Below, in pieces: positions 1-5,313 of a stretch of 6,365 nucleotides of DNA (positions are counted from its first letter, which is position 1; each line of letters begins with the position of its first letter). Below the pieces are notes generated by a model, which searched no databases, was not told the origin of the DNA, and worked only from the letters and a program-made list of their open reading frames with translations. The position numbers were made by a program, and so were the translations under genes. The stretch comes from Alphaproteobacteria bacterium. GTDB taxonomy: Bacteria; Pseudomonadota; Alphaproteobacteria; Rhizobiales; Devosiaceae. The stretch is from positions 1-6,365 of the forward strand of contig JAHJOS010000700.1 in the NCBI GenBank assembly GCA_018820005.1, given 5' to 3'.

Positions 1-788
1 CCAAACCGCTTGGTGAAGCGCCCGATAAAGGTATTGGTCAGCGCAATCTCGGGCAGCAGGATCAGCGCCTGACGGCCCGCCCGCAGCGTATCGGCCACGG
101 CTTCAAAAAACACTTCCGTCTTGCCGCCGCCGGTGACCCCATCGAGGAGGGCCACGCCAAACTGCTGCGCATCGAGCGCCAGAATCTCATCGAGAGCGCT
201 CTGCTGCCCCGCCGACAAGGTGGCAATCGCTGCCTCGGGATCGGGCAGGTCCACGATCGGACCCGGCGGCATTTCAATTCGCTCGATGGCCCCTGCCTTT
301 TCGAGCCCTTCTATCACTGACGCCGAGACGCCTGTCGCCCCGACCAGTGCCGCCTTGGGCCACGCCAGATCATCATTGAGCGCATCAAGCACCCTTAGCC
401 GAGCCGGCGTCAGCTTGGCCGGCTCCTGCCCGGTGCGCCGATAAGCGACCACTGGCTTGGGCGCATCGAGCGCCTCTGTGGAGCGCAGCACTGCCCGCAG
501 CACCTGCCCCGGTGGCGCCAGCGTATAGCGCGCCACCCAGTCCACCAGCTTGAGCAGTTCCTCGCTGAGCGGCGGCACCTCATAGGCCATGGCAATGTCG
601 CGCAGCCGATTATGCGCCACCATGTCCTTGGGCGGTCCCCAGACTACGCCCGGCACCAGCCGCGGCCCCAGCGGCACCGACACGATCGAGCCGCGTTCCA
701 CCGCCATGCCCGCCGGCACGCGATAGCTATAGGGCCCCTCGACGGCCACAGTGACCATGACGGCGACGATGTCTGGACGGTGTTCCAT
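1..788 (-). CDS. priA: Primosomal protein N' (PriA), N-terminal part, cut by the window edge
   Basis: PriA is the superfamily 2 DNA helicase that recognises stalled or collapsed replication forks and starts reloading of the replicative helicase. It acts on cytoplasmic DNA. The visible 262 residues begin MEHRPDIVAVMVTVAVEGPY, the usual start of the 3'-DNA-end-binding domain. A winged-helix-like stretch follows (about residues 120-175), then the start of helicase lobe 1 with Walker A GVTGGGKT (residues 217-224, Lys223) and the following LLPEIALT motif. The DEAH box, zinc-binding cysteines and C-terminus lie outside the window. The family's usual Walker A is GVTGSGKT, so Ser to Gly is a mild variant that still fits GxxxxGK[ST]. 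The ATG at 788 fits the family N-terminus but has no clear Shine-Dalgarno sequence. The gene lies 87 nt downstream of the omptin gene on the same strand. Identification is confident. Confidence 0.95.
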   Translation of the reverse strand, partial: MEHRPDIVAVMVTVAVEGPYSYRVPAGMAVERGSIVSVPLGPRLVPGVVWGPPKDMVAHNRLRDIAMAYEVPPLSEELLKLVDWVARYTLAPPGQVLRAVLRSTEALDAPKPVVAYRRTGQEPAKLTPARLRVLDALNDDLAWPKAALVGATGVSASVIEGLEKAGAIERIEMPPGPIVDLPDPEAAIATLSAGQQSALDEILALDAQQFGVALLDGVTGGGKTEVFFEAVADTLRAGRQALILLPEIALTNTFIGRFTKRF

Positions 789-848
789 TTGTGCCCGTTC
801 TGTTCGCATCAGAACATAGGGCGCGCAAGTGATTCTGCCAAAGCCATG

Positions 849-870
849 CCAGCCATTCCATGCTGGCTGG
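849..870 (-). terminator. Hairpin after the omptin stop, possible weak terminator
   Basis: A perfect 7-bp inverted repeat (CCAGCCA at 849-855, TGGCTGG at 864-870) with an 8-nt loop lies just after the omptin stop codon in the minus direction. Only a short T-run (TTT) occurs several bases past the stem, so this is not a classical intrinsic terminator. It may weaken read-through into priA or protect the mRNA 3' end. Confidence 0.35.
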
Positions 871-875
871 GAACC

Positions 876-1823
876 CTAGAAGCGGCCGCGCAGGCCCGCC
901 GTGATTTCAGCACTGCGCAGCTCGGCGCCGCCGATATTGTCGTCCACGATGGTGCGCACGCCCGTTGTCGTATTGAAATACTCCGACTTGCCCCGCATCA
1001 GGAAGGCCTGGTCGTAGCGCGCCGCCACCACGAATTCGGCCAGCGGCCCCAACGCAAAGCCGAAATCAAGCCCCGCCGCAAATGTCGGCGCAGGCCTGAA
1101 ATTGTCGACCACCAGCAGGTTACGCATCCAGTGATTGTCATTGGTCTGGGCCAGCACGGTCAGCCCGCCCCGCAGCATGCCGCCGACCCGCACATTGCCA
1201 TAGGTCTGCTCGCCGTCGAAGCCCACAAAGATCTCAGGCAATTGCTGGCGATAGCTGATTGCGGGCGCGCCATCGGCGAAATTGCCAACCGTGTCGCGAA
1301 ATTTGTTCGTGCTATAGATATAGGAGCCGCCATAGGCCGACCATTTGACGTCGGTGTATTTCACACCGGCCTGCACGCGCACCACCGCATCAGGATCATT
1401 GACCAGGTCATAGCCCACGTTTGCGGCGGCGGTGACATAGTGGTTGAGCATGGTGTCGGGGTGCTGCGAGCGATGCGTCCAGTCGTCGAAATTACTGGTG
1501 CGGATCAGCCAGTCATAATCTTCCATATAGCTTGAGCCAAAGCCCGCCACGCTGCCTTCTGCGCCCAGGCTGAACCCGCCACCGACATCCACCCCGATAC
1601 TGCCGCGCAGCACGGGTGCGCGCGTCTGCCAGATCAGCTTGCTTAGAACGGCATCGCCGGTGAACACATATTCATTGCCTTCCAGATACATCGCGCCGAC
1701 GCTGCCGTTGATGCGCACGCTGTCGTCTGGGCTGGAATAGGCATAGCTTTGCGCGGCGGTGCCCTGGCACAGGCCACACAGCAGGGTCAGCGCGAGCAGG
1801 CTGGCGGAAGCTTGTATAGACAT
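876..1823 (-). CDS. Omptin-family outer membrane protease (OmpT/Pla-like), complete
   Basis: Omptins (MEROPS A26) are ten-stranded outer-membrane beta-barrel endopeptidases whose active site faces outward; enterobacterial members cut proteins and antimicrobial peptides, typically next to basic residues. The precursor is 315 residues (OmpT is 317). A signal peptide ends near GTAA|QS (residue 24). Compared from memory with OmpT, the catalytic Asp pair is D102/D104 (MEDYDW) and the Asp-His pair is D229/H231 (TNDNHW). Conserved S119 and H121 lie in SQHPDT, and the family signature GGSYIY is at 165-170, followed by FRD. The chain ends in Phe (LRGRF), as outer-membrane barrels do. The lipopolysaccharide-contact motif YxExR of OmpT appears as YTDVK (156-160), a conservative change. 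The start at 1823 is chosen because AGAGGAG lies 9 nt upstream and the signal peptide begins there; the frame is open further upstream without support. Substrate is unknown. Confidence 0.93.
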   Translation of the reverse strand: MSIQASASLLALTLLCGLCQGTAAQSYAYSSPDDSVRINGSVGAMYLEGNEYVFTGDAVLSKLIWQTRAPVLRGSIGVDVGGGFSLGAEGSVAGFGSSYMEDYDWLIRTSNFDDWTHRSQHPDTMLNHYVTAAANVGYDLVNDPDAVVRVQAGVKYTDVKWSAYGGSYIYSTNKFRDTVGNFADGAPAISYRQQLPEIFVGFDGEQTYGNVRVGGMLRGGLTVLAQTNDNHWMRNLLVVDNFRPAPTFAAGLDFGFALGPLAEFVVAARYDQAFLMRGKSEYFNTTTGVRTIVDDNIGGAELRSAEITAGLRGRF

Positions 1824-1832
1824 GGCAAAGGG

Positions 1833-1839
1833 CTCCTCT
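1833..1839 (-). promoter_or_regulatory. Ribosome binding site that sets the omptin start
   Basis: AGAGGAG on the minus strand, 9 nt before the ATG at 1823. It excludes the longer open frame that reaches 1997, which would overlap the start of xerC and put about 58 unrelated residues before the signal peptide. Confidence 0.8.
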
Positions 1840-1862
1840 GGATTTTTACCGTAGCCACAGCC

Positions 1863-1880
1863 AGTTAACGATGGGTTTAC
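1863..1880. promoter_or_regulatory. Possible regulator site in the omptin/xerC divergent gap (CtrA-like or PhoP-box-like)
   Basis: The 79-bp gap between the two divergent starts holds AGTTAACGATGGGTTTAC. It can be read as TTAA-N7-TTTA (1865-1879), one mismatch from the CtrA consensus TTAA-N7-TTAA of alphaproteobacteria. It can also be read as AGTTAA-N5-GGTTTA (1863-1879), a degenerate PhoP-type direct repeat whose second half is perfect. Both readings rest on short, degenerate motifs and cannot be separated by eye. No convincing -35/-10 pair was found for either gene. Confidence 0.22.
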
Positions 1881-1902
1881 CATAAGGGACGAAAGTGACC
1901 CC

Positions 1903-2832
1903 ATGGTCGATAGTGCCTTTGCCACCGATGCCGTCATCCGCAGCCATATCGATGCCTGGCAGCGCGAGCTGGGCTCGGTTCGGCGTCTGGCCGCCAATAC
2001 GCTGGAAGCCTATGGCCGCGATCTCGATCAGTTCCTGACCTTTCTGGCCGGTCACACGGGTGGCCCGGTGACCCTTGTGACGCTCAAGCAGATGCGCGCC
2101 ACCGACATTCGCGCCTTCATGGCCCTGCGCCGCAGCGAAAGCCTTGGCTCCCGCTCGCTGGCGCGCGCCCTTTCGGCCCTCAAGAGCTTCTTTCGCTTTC
2201 TTGAACGCGAAGACGTCATGGCCACCGAAGCGCTCAATGTCATCCGCACCCCCAAATTGCCGCGATCTCTGCCCAAGGCGCTGACAGTGCTTGAGGCCCG
2301 CGCCACCATTTCGACCACCGAAGAGCTCGAAGAGCGCCCCTGGGTCGCTGCCCGCGACATGGCGGTACTTTCACTGTGCTATGGTGCCGGGCTGCGTATC
2401 GCCGAAGCCCTCTCGCTCACCAACGGGGATCTTGAAACCCAGGTGCTGCGCGTCACCGGCAAGGGTGGCAAGGTCCGCATGGTGCCCCTGATCGACCCGG
2501 TGCGCAAAGCGATCGATCTTTATCTCGAGCTCTGCCCGTTCAAATCCTGGCCCGAGGAGCCGCTGTTCCGCGGCGTCAAGGGCGGCGTGCTCTCGCCCCG
2601 CCTGATCCAGCTGCGCGTGGCCCAGTTGCGCGGTGCGCTCGGCCTGCCGCCATCAGCCACCCCGCATGCCCTGCGGCATTCCTTTGCCACCCATCTGCTG
2701 GGCAAGGGCGGCGATCTGCGCGCCATCCAGGAACTGCTGGGCCATGCCAGCCTGTCCTCAACCCAGATCTATACCGCCGTCGATACCGAGCGCCTGCTCG
2801 ACAGCTACCGCAACGCGCATCCGCGCGGCTGA
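1903..2832 (+). CDS. xerC: Tyrosine recombinase XerC
   Basis: XerC works with XerD and FtsK at the chromosomal dif site to resolve chromosome dimers at division. The 309-residue length is normal. An N-terminal core-binding SAM-like domain spans about residues 12-102, with the typical NTLEAYGRDLDQFLTFL segment. The catalytic domain spans about 125-300 and has the full active-site set: R165 (GAGLRIAEAL), K187 (TGKGGK), H255 and R258 (PHALRHSFATHLL), H281 (LGHASLSS) and the nucleophile Y290 (TQIYT). XerC is preferred to XerD because, as I recall, alphaproteobacterial xerC lies near priA whereas xerD lies near aroK. The ATG at 1903 has an AAGGGA 13 nt upstream, a rather long spacing, but no other in-frame start nearby is better. 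It is divergent from the omptin gene. Confidence 0.92.
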   Translation: MVDSAFATDAVIRSHIDAWQRELGSVRRLAANTLEAYGRDLDQFLTFLAGHTGGPVTLVTLKQMRATDIRAFMALRRSESLGSRSLARALSALKSFFRFLEREDVMATEALNVIRTPKLPRSLPKALTVLEARATISTTEELEERPWVAARDMAVLSLCYGAGLRIAEALSLTNGDLETQVLRVTGKGGKVRMVPLIDPVRKAIDLYLELCPFKSWPEEPLFRGVKGGVLSPRLIQLRVAQLRGALGLPPSATPHALRHSFATHLLGKGGDLRAIQELLGHASLSSTQIYTAVDTERLLDSYRNAHPRG

Positions 2833-2844
2833 GGCGCTCCCCGC

Positions 2845-2854
2845 CTGGCGCTCC
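2845..2854 (+). repeat. Direct repeat CTGGCGCTCC, copy 1
   Basis: This is identical to the 10-mer at 3020-3029. The 8-base core GGCGCTCC also occurs at 2833-2840, directly after the xerC stop. The two full copies bracket 165 bp of unexplained sequence. Confidence 0.6.
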
Positions 2855-2969
2855 AACCGAACCGATTCGCCGTTCCTGGACTTGTCAGCCCTTTGTGCCG
2901 GGCGTACCAGACGCTCATGCGCACACCTTCTAACCTGCTCATTCAGCTCAAGCTTACTGGCTCCCTTTG

Positions 2970-3014
2970 GGACCGGAACGCACGCTGACGTCCAGCTATT
3001 CGTTTCCCCGGTCC
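2970..3014 (+). other. Hairpin A upstream of the EamA gene
   Basis: GGACCGG (2970-2976) is complementary to CCGGTCC (3008-3014), giving a 7-bp stem. The stem may be extended past a bulge by GGAACG pairing with CGTTTCC. Its 3' arm shares bases 3010-3014 with the 5' arm of hairpin B, so the two cannot form together. Confidence 0.4.
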
Positions 3015-3050
3015 GCCTTCTGGCGCTCCGGTGACTGGCAAAGGCGGACC
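3010..3050 (+). promoter_or_regulatory. Hairpin B: perfect 10-bp inverted repeat in the leader of the EamA gene
   Basis: GGTCCGCCTT (3010-3019) is the exact reverse complement of AAGGCGGACC (3041-3050), with a 21-nt loop. No U-run follows, so it is not an intrinsic terminator. It ends 5 bases before the AAGGAC ribosome binding site (3055-3060), a position where folding could affect translation. It competes with hairpin A for bases 3010-3014. It could also be a protein-binding inverted repeat in DNA. Confidence 0.45.
3020..3029 (+). repeat. Direct repeat CTGGCGCTCC, copy 2
   Basis: Second copy of the 10-mer found at 2845-2854. It lies in the loop of hairpin B. Confidence 0.6.
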
Positions 3051-3054
3051 TGAC

Positions 3055-3060
3055 AAGGAC
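3055..3060 (+). promoter_or_regulatory. Ribosome binding site that sets the EamA start
   Basis: AAGGAC lies 9 nt before the ATG at 3070. The in-frame GTG at 3031 has no such site, would add a 13-residue Gly/Pro/Asp-rich tail, and would lie inside the loop of hairpin B, so the ATG is preferred. Confidence 0.65.
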
Positions 3061-3069
3061 CCGCCGCCG

Positions 3070-4017
3070 ATGACGACCACAACCAACCCGCCTGCCCCCA
3101 CCGCCAGCGACCCCCTGGGCTACGCCTTTGCCGTTGCCGGCGCCGTGCTGTTTTCCACCAAGGGTATTTTCATCAAGCTCGCCTATGCCCACGGCGTCTC
3201 CACCGAGATGCTGCTCAGCCTGCGCATGCTGGTCGCCCTGCCGGTCTATCTGGTGATCCTGGTGACGTTGCTGCGCCGCGAGGAGAGCTTGCGCCGCCTG
3301 CTGACCCCCACCATTGTCCTCTCCAGCATGGCCGTGGGCATTCTGGGCTATTACATCGCCAGCTATCTCGATTTTCTGGGCCTCAATTTCCTCACCGCGC
3401 AGTATGAGCGGCTGGTTCTGTTCACCTATCCCTTCTTCGTGCTGCTGTTCGGGGTCTGGTTCTTTGGCGATCGCATGCTGTGGCCCGTGGTGCCGGCCAT
3501 GCTGGTGTCCTATGCCGGGCTGCTGGTGATCTTTGGCTGGAACCTGGCCATCAATCCCGATGGCCTCTTGATCGGCACGCTGTTCGTGTTGGGTTCGGCC
3601 ATCACCTTTGCGCTCTATCAGCACCTGGCCAAGCGGCAGATGCTGGTGATCGGGGCGGGCCTGTTCACCTGCATCGGCATGTCCACCGCTGCTGTTGTCG
3701 CCATTGCCCAGAATCTGATCATTGCCGGTCCTGCCAGCTATCTCACCCTGTCGCCGCCGATCTGGGGATACGGGCTCGCGCTTGGCGTTCTGGGCACGGT
3801 GCTGCCGTCGTTCCTGATGAATATGGGGATGGCCCGTATTGGCGCCCGCGCGACATCATCAACCGGTGCCTTCGGTCCTGTGGTGACCATCATCATTGCG
3901 GTCTGGATCCTGGGCGAGCCCTTTACGATCTACCACGCCATCGGTACCGCGCTGGTTCTGGCCGGCTCTGTGCTGTTCAGCCGCGCCGAACGGCGCGCCC
4001 GGCGTGCTACCGGCTAG
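3070..4017 (+). CDS. EamA/DMT-superfamily inner-membrane transporter
   Basis: A 315-residue polytopic protein with the family's two tandem EamA domains (about 17-155 and 166-304), about ten transmembrane helices in all, with both ends probably cytoplasmic. Recognisable family features are the first-helix segment VLFSTKGIFIK (26-36), LSLRMLVALPVY in helix 2, YPFFVLLFGVWFFGD closing helix 4, and in the second half YQHLAKRQM, GARATSSTGAFGPVVT and the closing LGEP (281-284). The C-terminus is a basic tail (RAERRARRATG). DMT proteins of this class export metabolites such as amino acids or related small molecules by exchange with protons. The substrate cannot be read from the sequence. It is in the same direction as xerC but 237 bp away, so probably separately expressed. 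The start is chosen from the ribosome binding site at 3055-3060. Confidence 0.9.
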   Translation: MTTTTNPPAPTASDPLGYAFAVAGAVLFSTKGIFIKLAYAHGVSTEMLLSLRMLVALPVYLVILVTLLRREESLRRLLTPTIVLSSMAVGILGYYIASYLDFLGLNFLTAQYERLVLFTYPFFVLLFGVWFFGDRMLWPVVPAMLVSYAGLLVIFGWNLAINPDGLLIGTLFVLGSAITFALYQHLAKRQMLVIGAGLFTCIGMSTAAVVAIAQNLIIAGPASYLTLSPPIWGYGLALGVLGTVLPSFLMNMGMARIGARATSSTGAFGPVVTIIIAVWILGEPFTIYHAIGTALVLAGSVLFSRAERRARRATG

Positions 4018-4106
4018 CAAGCGAAAGGTCGATTCTTTGGCATCGGGGCTTTTGGCTGCCCTAAAGCCGCTCTAGTGTGCTTCCAGGATCGGCTGACTGT
4101 TTAGGG

Positions 4107-4112
4107 AAGGGA
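4107..4112 (+). promoter_or_regulatory. Ribosome binding site that sets the start of the repeat protein
   Basis: AAGGGA lies 6 nt before the ATG at 4119. An upstream in-frame start at 4077 has no comparable site and would put 14 residues before an otherwise ordinary signal peptide. The 101-bp gap to the EamA gene also holds a weak 6-bp hairpin (GGCTTT at 4047-4052, AAAGCC at 4063-4068). I see no clear promoter there. Confidence 0.7.
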
Positions 4113-4118
4113 CAATCG

Positions 4119-5252
4119 ATGATTGCTTTCAAGACGATGCTGGCGTGTTCCGCGCTCGGCATAGCGCTGATGGCTGGCGGCATTGCTCCAGCACTGGCGC
4201 AGGACGCACCGGCGGCCCCCACGGCCACAGCGGGCGATACCGGAATCGACTTCGGTGACGACACCAGCCAGTGGGCCAATGACGGCGAGTGCGACGACCC
4301 GCGCTTTGCAGGCGCCGCTGCGGCCACCGAATTGCTCGAAGCCGACAATGGCCATGACGCCACCGACTGCCGCGCAGCCTATGAGGCGGGCACGGTGGCG
4401 CTCAAGGACGACACCAGCGGCGCTGCGCCGGCTGATACGGCGACTGCCACACTGCCCGATTTTGGTGATGACACCAGCGAATGGGCCAATGACGGCGAAT
4501 GCGACGATCCGCGGTTCACCGGCCCCGGCTCGGCGACCGAATTGCTCGACGTCGACATGATGCACGATGCCACCGATTGCCGTACCGCTTTTGAAGACGG
4601 CAAGGTGACCCTGGCCGACCATAGCCCGACCACACCGCCGGCTGTCGCCCCCGGCAACGCCATGGATTCCCGCATCAACTTCGGCGACGATTCCGGCGAA
4701 TGGGCCAATGACGGCGAATGCGATGATCCCGACTTCATCGGCACCGGCATGACGGCCAAGCCCTCGCCCGAGAGCCGCATGCGCGACGCCACCGATTGCA
4801 AGGCTGCTTTCGATCTGGGCACGGTCACGCTGCGCACTTCCGGCGCCGCTGGCGTTCCGGCCTTCGACTACGGCAGCGACACCAGCATCTATGCCAATGA
4901 CGGCGAATGCGACGACCTGCGCTTCACCGGCCCGGGCACCGACAAAAAGCTGCTGCCCGAAGACATGATGGCTGATGCCAGCGATTGCCGCAGCCTTGAG
5001 GCCGACGGTCAGGTTACCATCCGCACCGTCTATACGCCCGAATATGCCGCTGGCGCTCCCTATGACAGCACCGGCATCGCCTTTGGCGACGACGACTCCA
5101 GCTATGCCAATGACGCCCAGTGCGACGACCCGCGCTTTGAGGGTCCCGGCACGGCCTCGGTCCTGCTCGACAGCGACAAGGACCATGACGCCACCGACTG
5201 CAGGAGCGGTTTTGAAGCCGGCACTGTGATCCTGCGCGACACCGCCAGCTGA
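4119..5252 (+). CDS. Secreted acidic protein with five Cys/Asp-rich repeats, function unknown
   Basis: The 377-residue precursor has a Sec signal peptide with cleavage at ALA|QD (after residue 27). The rest is five repeats of exactly 52 residues, at 44-95, 114-165, 187-238, 250-301 and 321-372, joined by 11-21-residue linkers rich in Ala, Pro, Thr and Gly. Each repeat opens with FGDD or similar, has W or Y eight residues on, then ANDGECDDPRF, then DATDCR, and ends with GxVxL. The two cysteines of every repeat are 26 residues apart (C58/C84, C128/C154, C201/C227, C264/C290, C335/C361), which suggests one disulfide per repeat. The protein is very acidic; the DGECDD loop could bind a divalent cation, by analogy with the acidic DGxCD loops of LNR and LDL-receptor A modules (inference only). 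I recall related motifs in secreted proteins of other alphaproteobacteria, but can name no family. No catalytic domain or membrane anchor is visible. It is followed by a strong terminator. Confidence 0.88.
   Translation: MIAFKTMLACSALGIALMAGGIAPALAQDAPAAPTATAGDTGIDFGDDTSQWANDGECDDPRFAGAAAATELLEADNGHDATDCRAAYEAGTVALKDDTSGAAPADTATATLPDFGDDTSEWANDGECDDPRFTGPGSATELLDVDMMHDATDCRTAFEDGKVTLADHSPTTPPAVAPGNAMDSRINFGDDSGEWANDGECDDPDFIGTGMTAKPSPESRMRDATDCKAAFDLGTVTLRTSGAAGVPAFDYGSDTSIYANDGECDDLRFTGPGTDKKLLPEDMMADASDCRSLEADGQVTIRTVYTPEYAAGAPYDSTGIAFGDDDSSYANDAQCDDPRFEGPGTASVLLDSDKDHDATDCRSGFEAGTVILRDTAS
4248..5234 (+). repeat. Five tandem 156-bp coding repeats
   Basis: The units are at 4248-4403, 4458-4613, 4677-4832, 4866-5021 and 5079-5234, all in frame and all 156 bp without internal indels. 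Units 2 and 3 share a 28-nt identical run (4477-4504 and 4696-4723). Units 1 and 2 are closest in protein sequence. Unit 3 has a diverged middle (about residues 211-222), unit 4 has Asp-Leu-Arg in place of Asp-Pro-Arg, and unit 5 has NDAQCDD in place of NDGECDD. The first three carry Trp and the last two Tyr at the aromatic position. Confidence 0.9.
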
Positions 5253-5276
5253 TGGGTCCAATCTAGCGCAAGTCCA

Positions 5277-5306
5277 GGCGGCGGGGATAACCTCGCCGCC
5301 TTTTTT
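5277..5306 (+). terminator. Rho-independent terminator of the repeat-protein gene
   Basis: GGCGGCGGGG (5277-5286), an ATAA loop, then CCTCGCCGCC (5291-5300) form a 10-bp GC-rich stem with one G-U pair, followed directly by six T residues (5301-5306). It lies 24 nt after the stop codon. The T-run is only on the plus side, so it mainly serves the repeat-protein gene, although the convergent minus-strand gene would read through the same stem just past its own stop. Confidence 0.9.
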
Positions 5307-5313
5307 GTGCCCG

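Larger units (their letters stand above)
2833..3069. other. Gap between xerC and the EamA gene, with repeats and hairpins but no gene
   Basis: This 237-bp stretch has no convincing coding frame; the open frames across it are continuations of shadows of xerC or of the EamA gene. It contains a 10-bp direct repeat (CTGGCGCTCC) near both ends, a small AGGCG/CGCCT hairpin right after the xerC stop (2832-2846), and two larger, mutually exclusive hairpins next to the EamA start. A weak sigma70-like pair, TTGTCA (2882-2887) and TACCAG (2905-2910) with 17-bp spacing, could be a promoter for the downstream gene, but the -10 matches only 3 of 6 bases. I recognise no known riboswitch or tRNA. Confidence 0.6.

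Noticed and set aside
120..142. Walker A Ser-to-Gly change in PriA as a sign of a defective helicase
   Set aside because: GVTGGGKT still satisfies GxxxxGK[ST], and the visible rest of the protein looks intact.
797..815. Inverted repeat GTTCTG-N7-CAGAAC just upstream of priA, considered as a LexA (SOS) box
   Set aside because: The alphaproteobacterial SOS box is the direct repeat GTTC-N7-GTTC; the spacing and orientation here do not give it. A short palindrome alone is not enough to call an operator.
612..1535. Open frame of 307 codons on the plus strand across the start of priA and the omptin gene
   Set aside because: The His/Arg/Ala-rich translation is a shadow of two well-supported minus-strand genes and shows no domain.
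1794..1820. Lipoprotein signal (cysteines in the omptin leader)
   Set aside because: Residues before the cysteines (LLC, GLC) do not fit a lipobox; cleavage by signal peptidase I at GTAA|QS fits an outer-membrane barrel.
1824..1997. N-terminal extension of the omptin to 373 residues
   Set aside because: It would overlap xerC, lacks a ribosome binding site and would bury the signal peptide; the ATG at 1823 has a good site and gives the normal omptin length.
2758..3624. Open frame of 288 codons on the minus strand across the end of xerC and the start of the EamA gene
   Set aside because: The Gln/His/Gly-rich composition is typical of antisense of a high-GC membrane-protein gene, and there is no supporting start site.
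4047..4068. GGCTTT/AAAGCC hairpin after the EamA gene as a terminator
   Set aside because: The stem has only 6 bp, is partly AT, has a 10-nt loop and no T-run follows.
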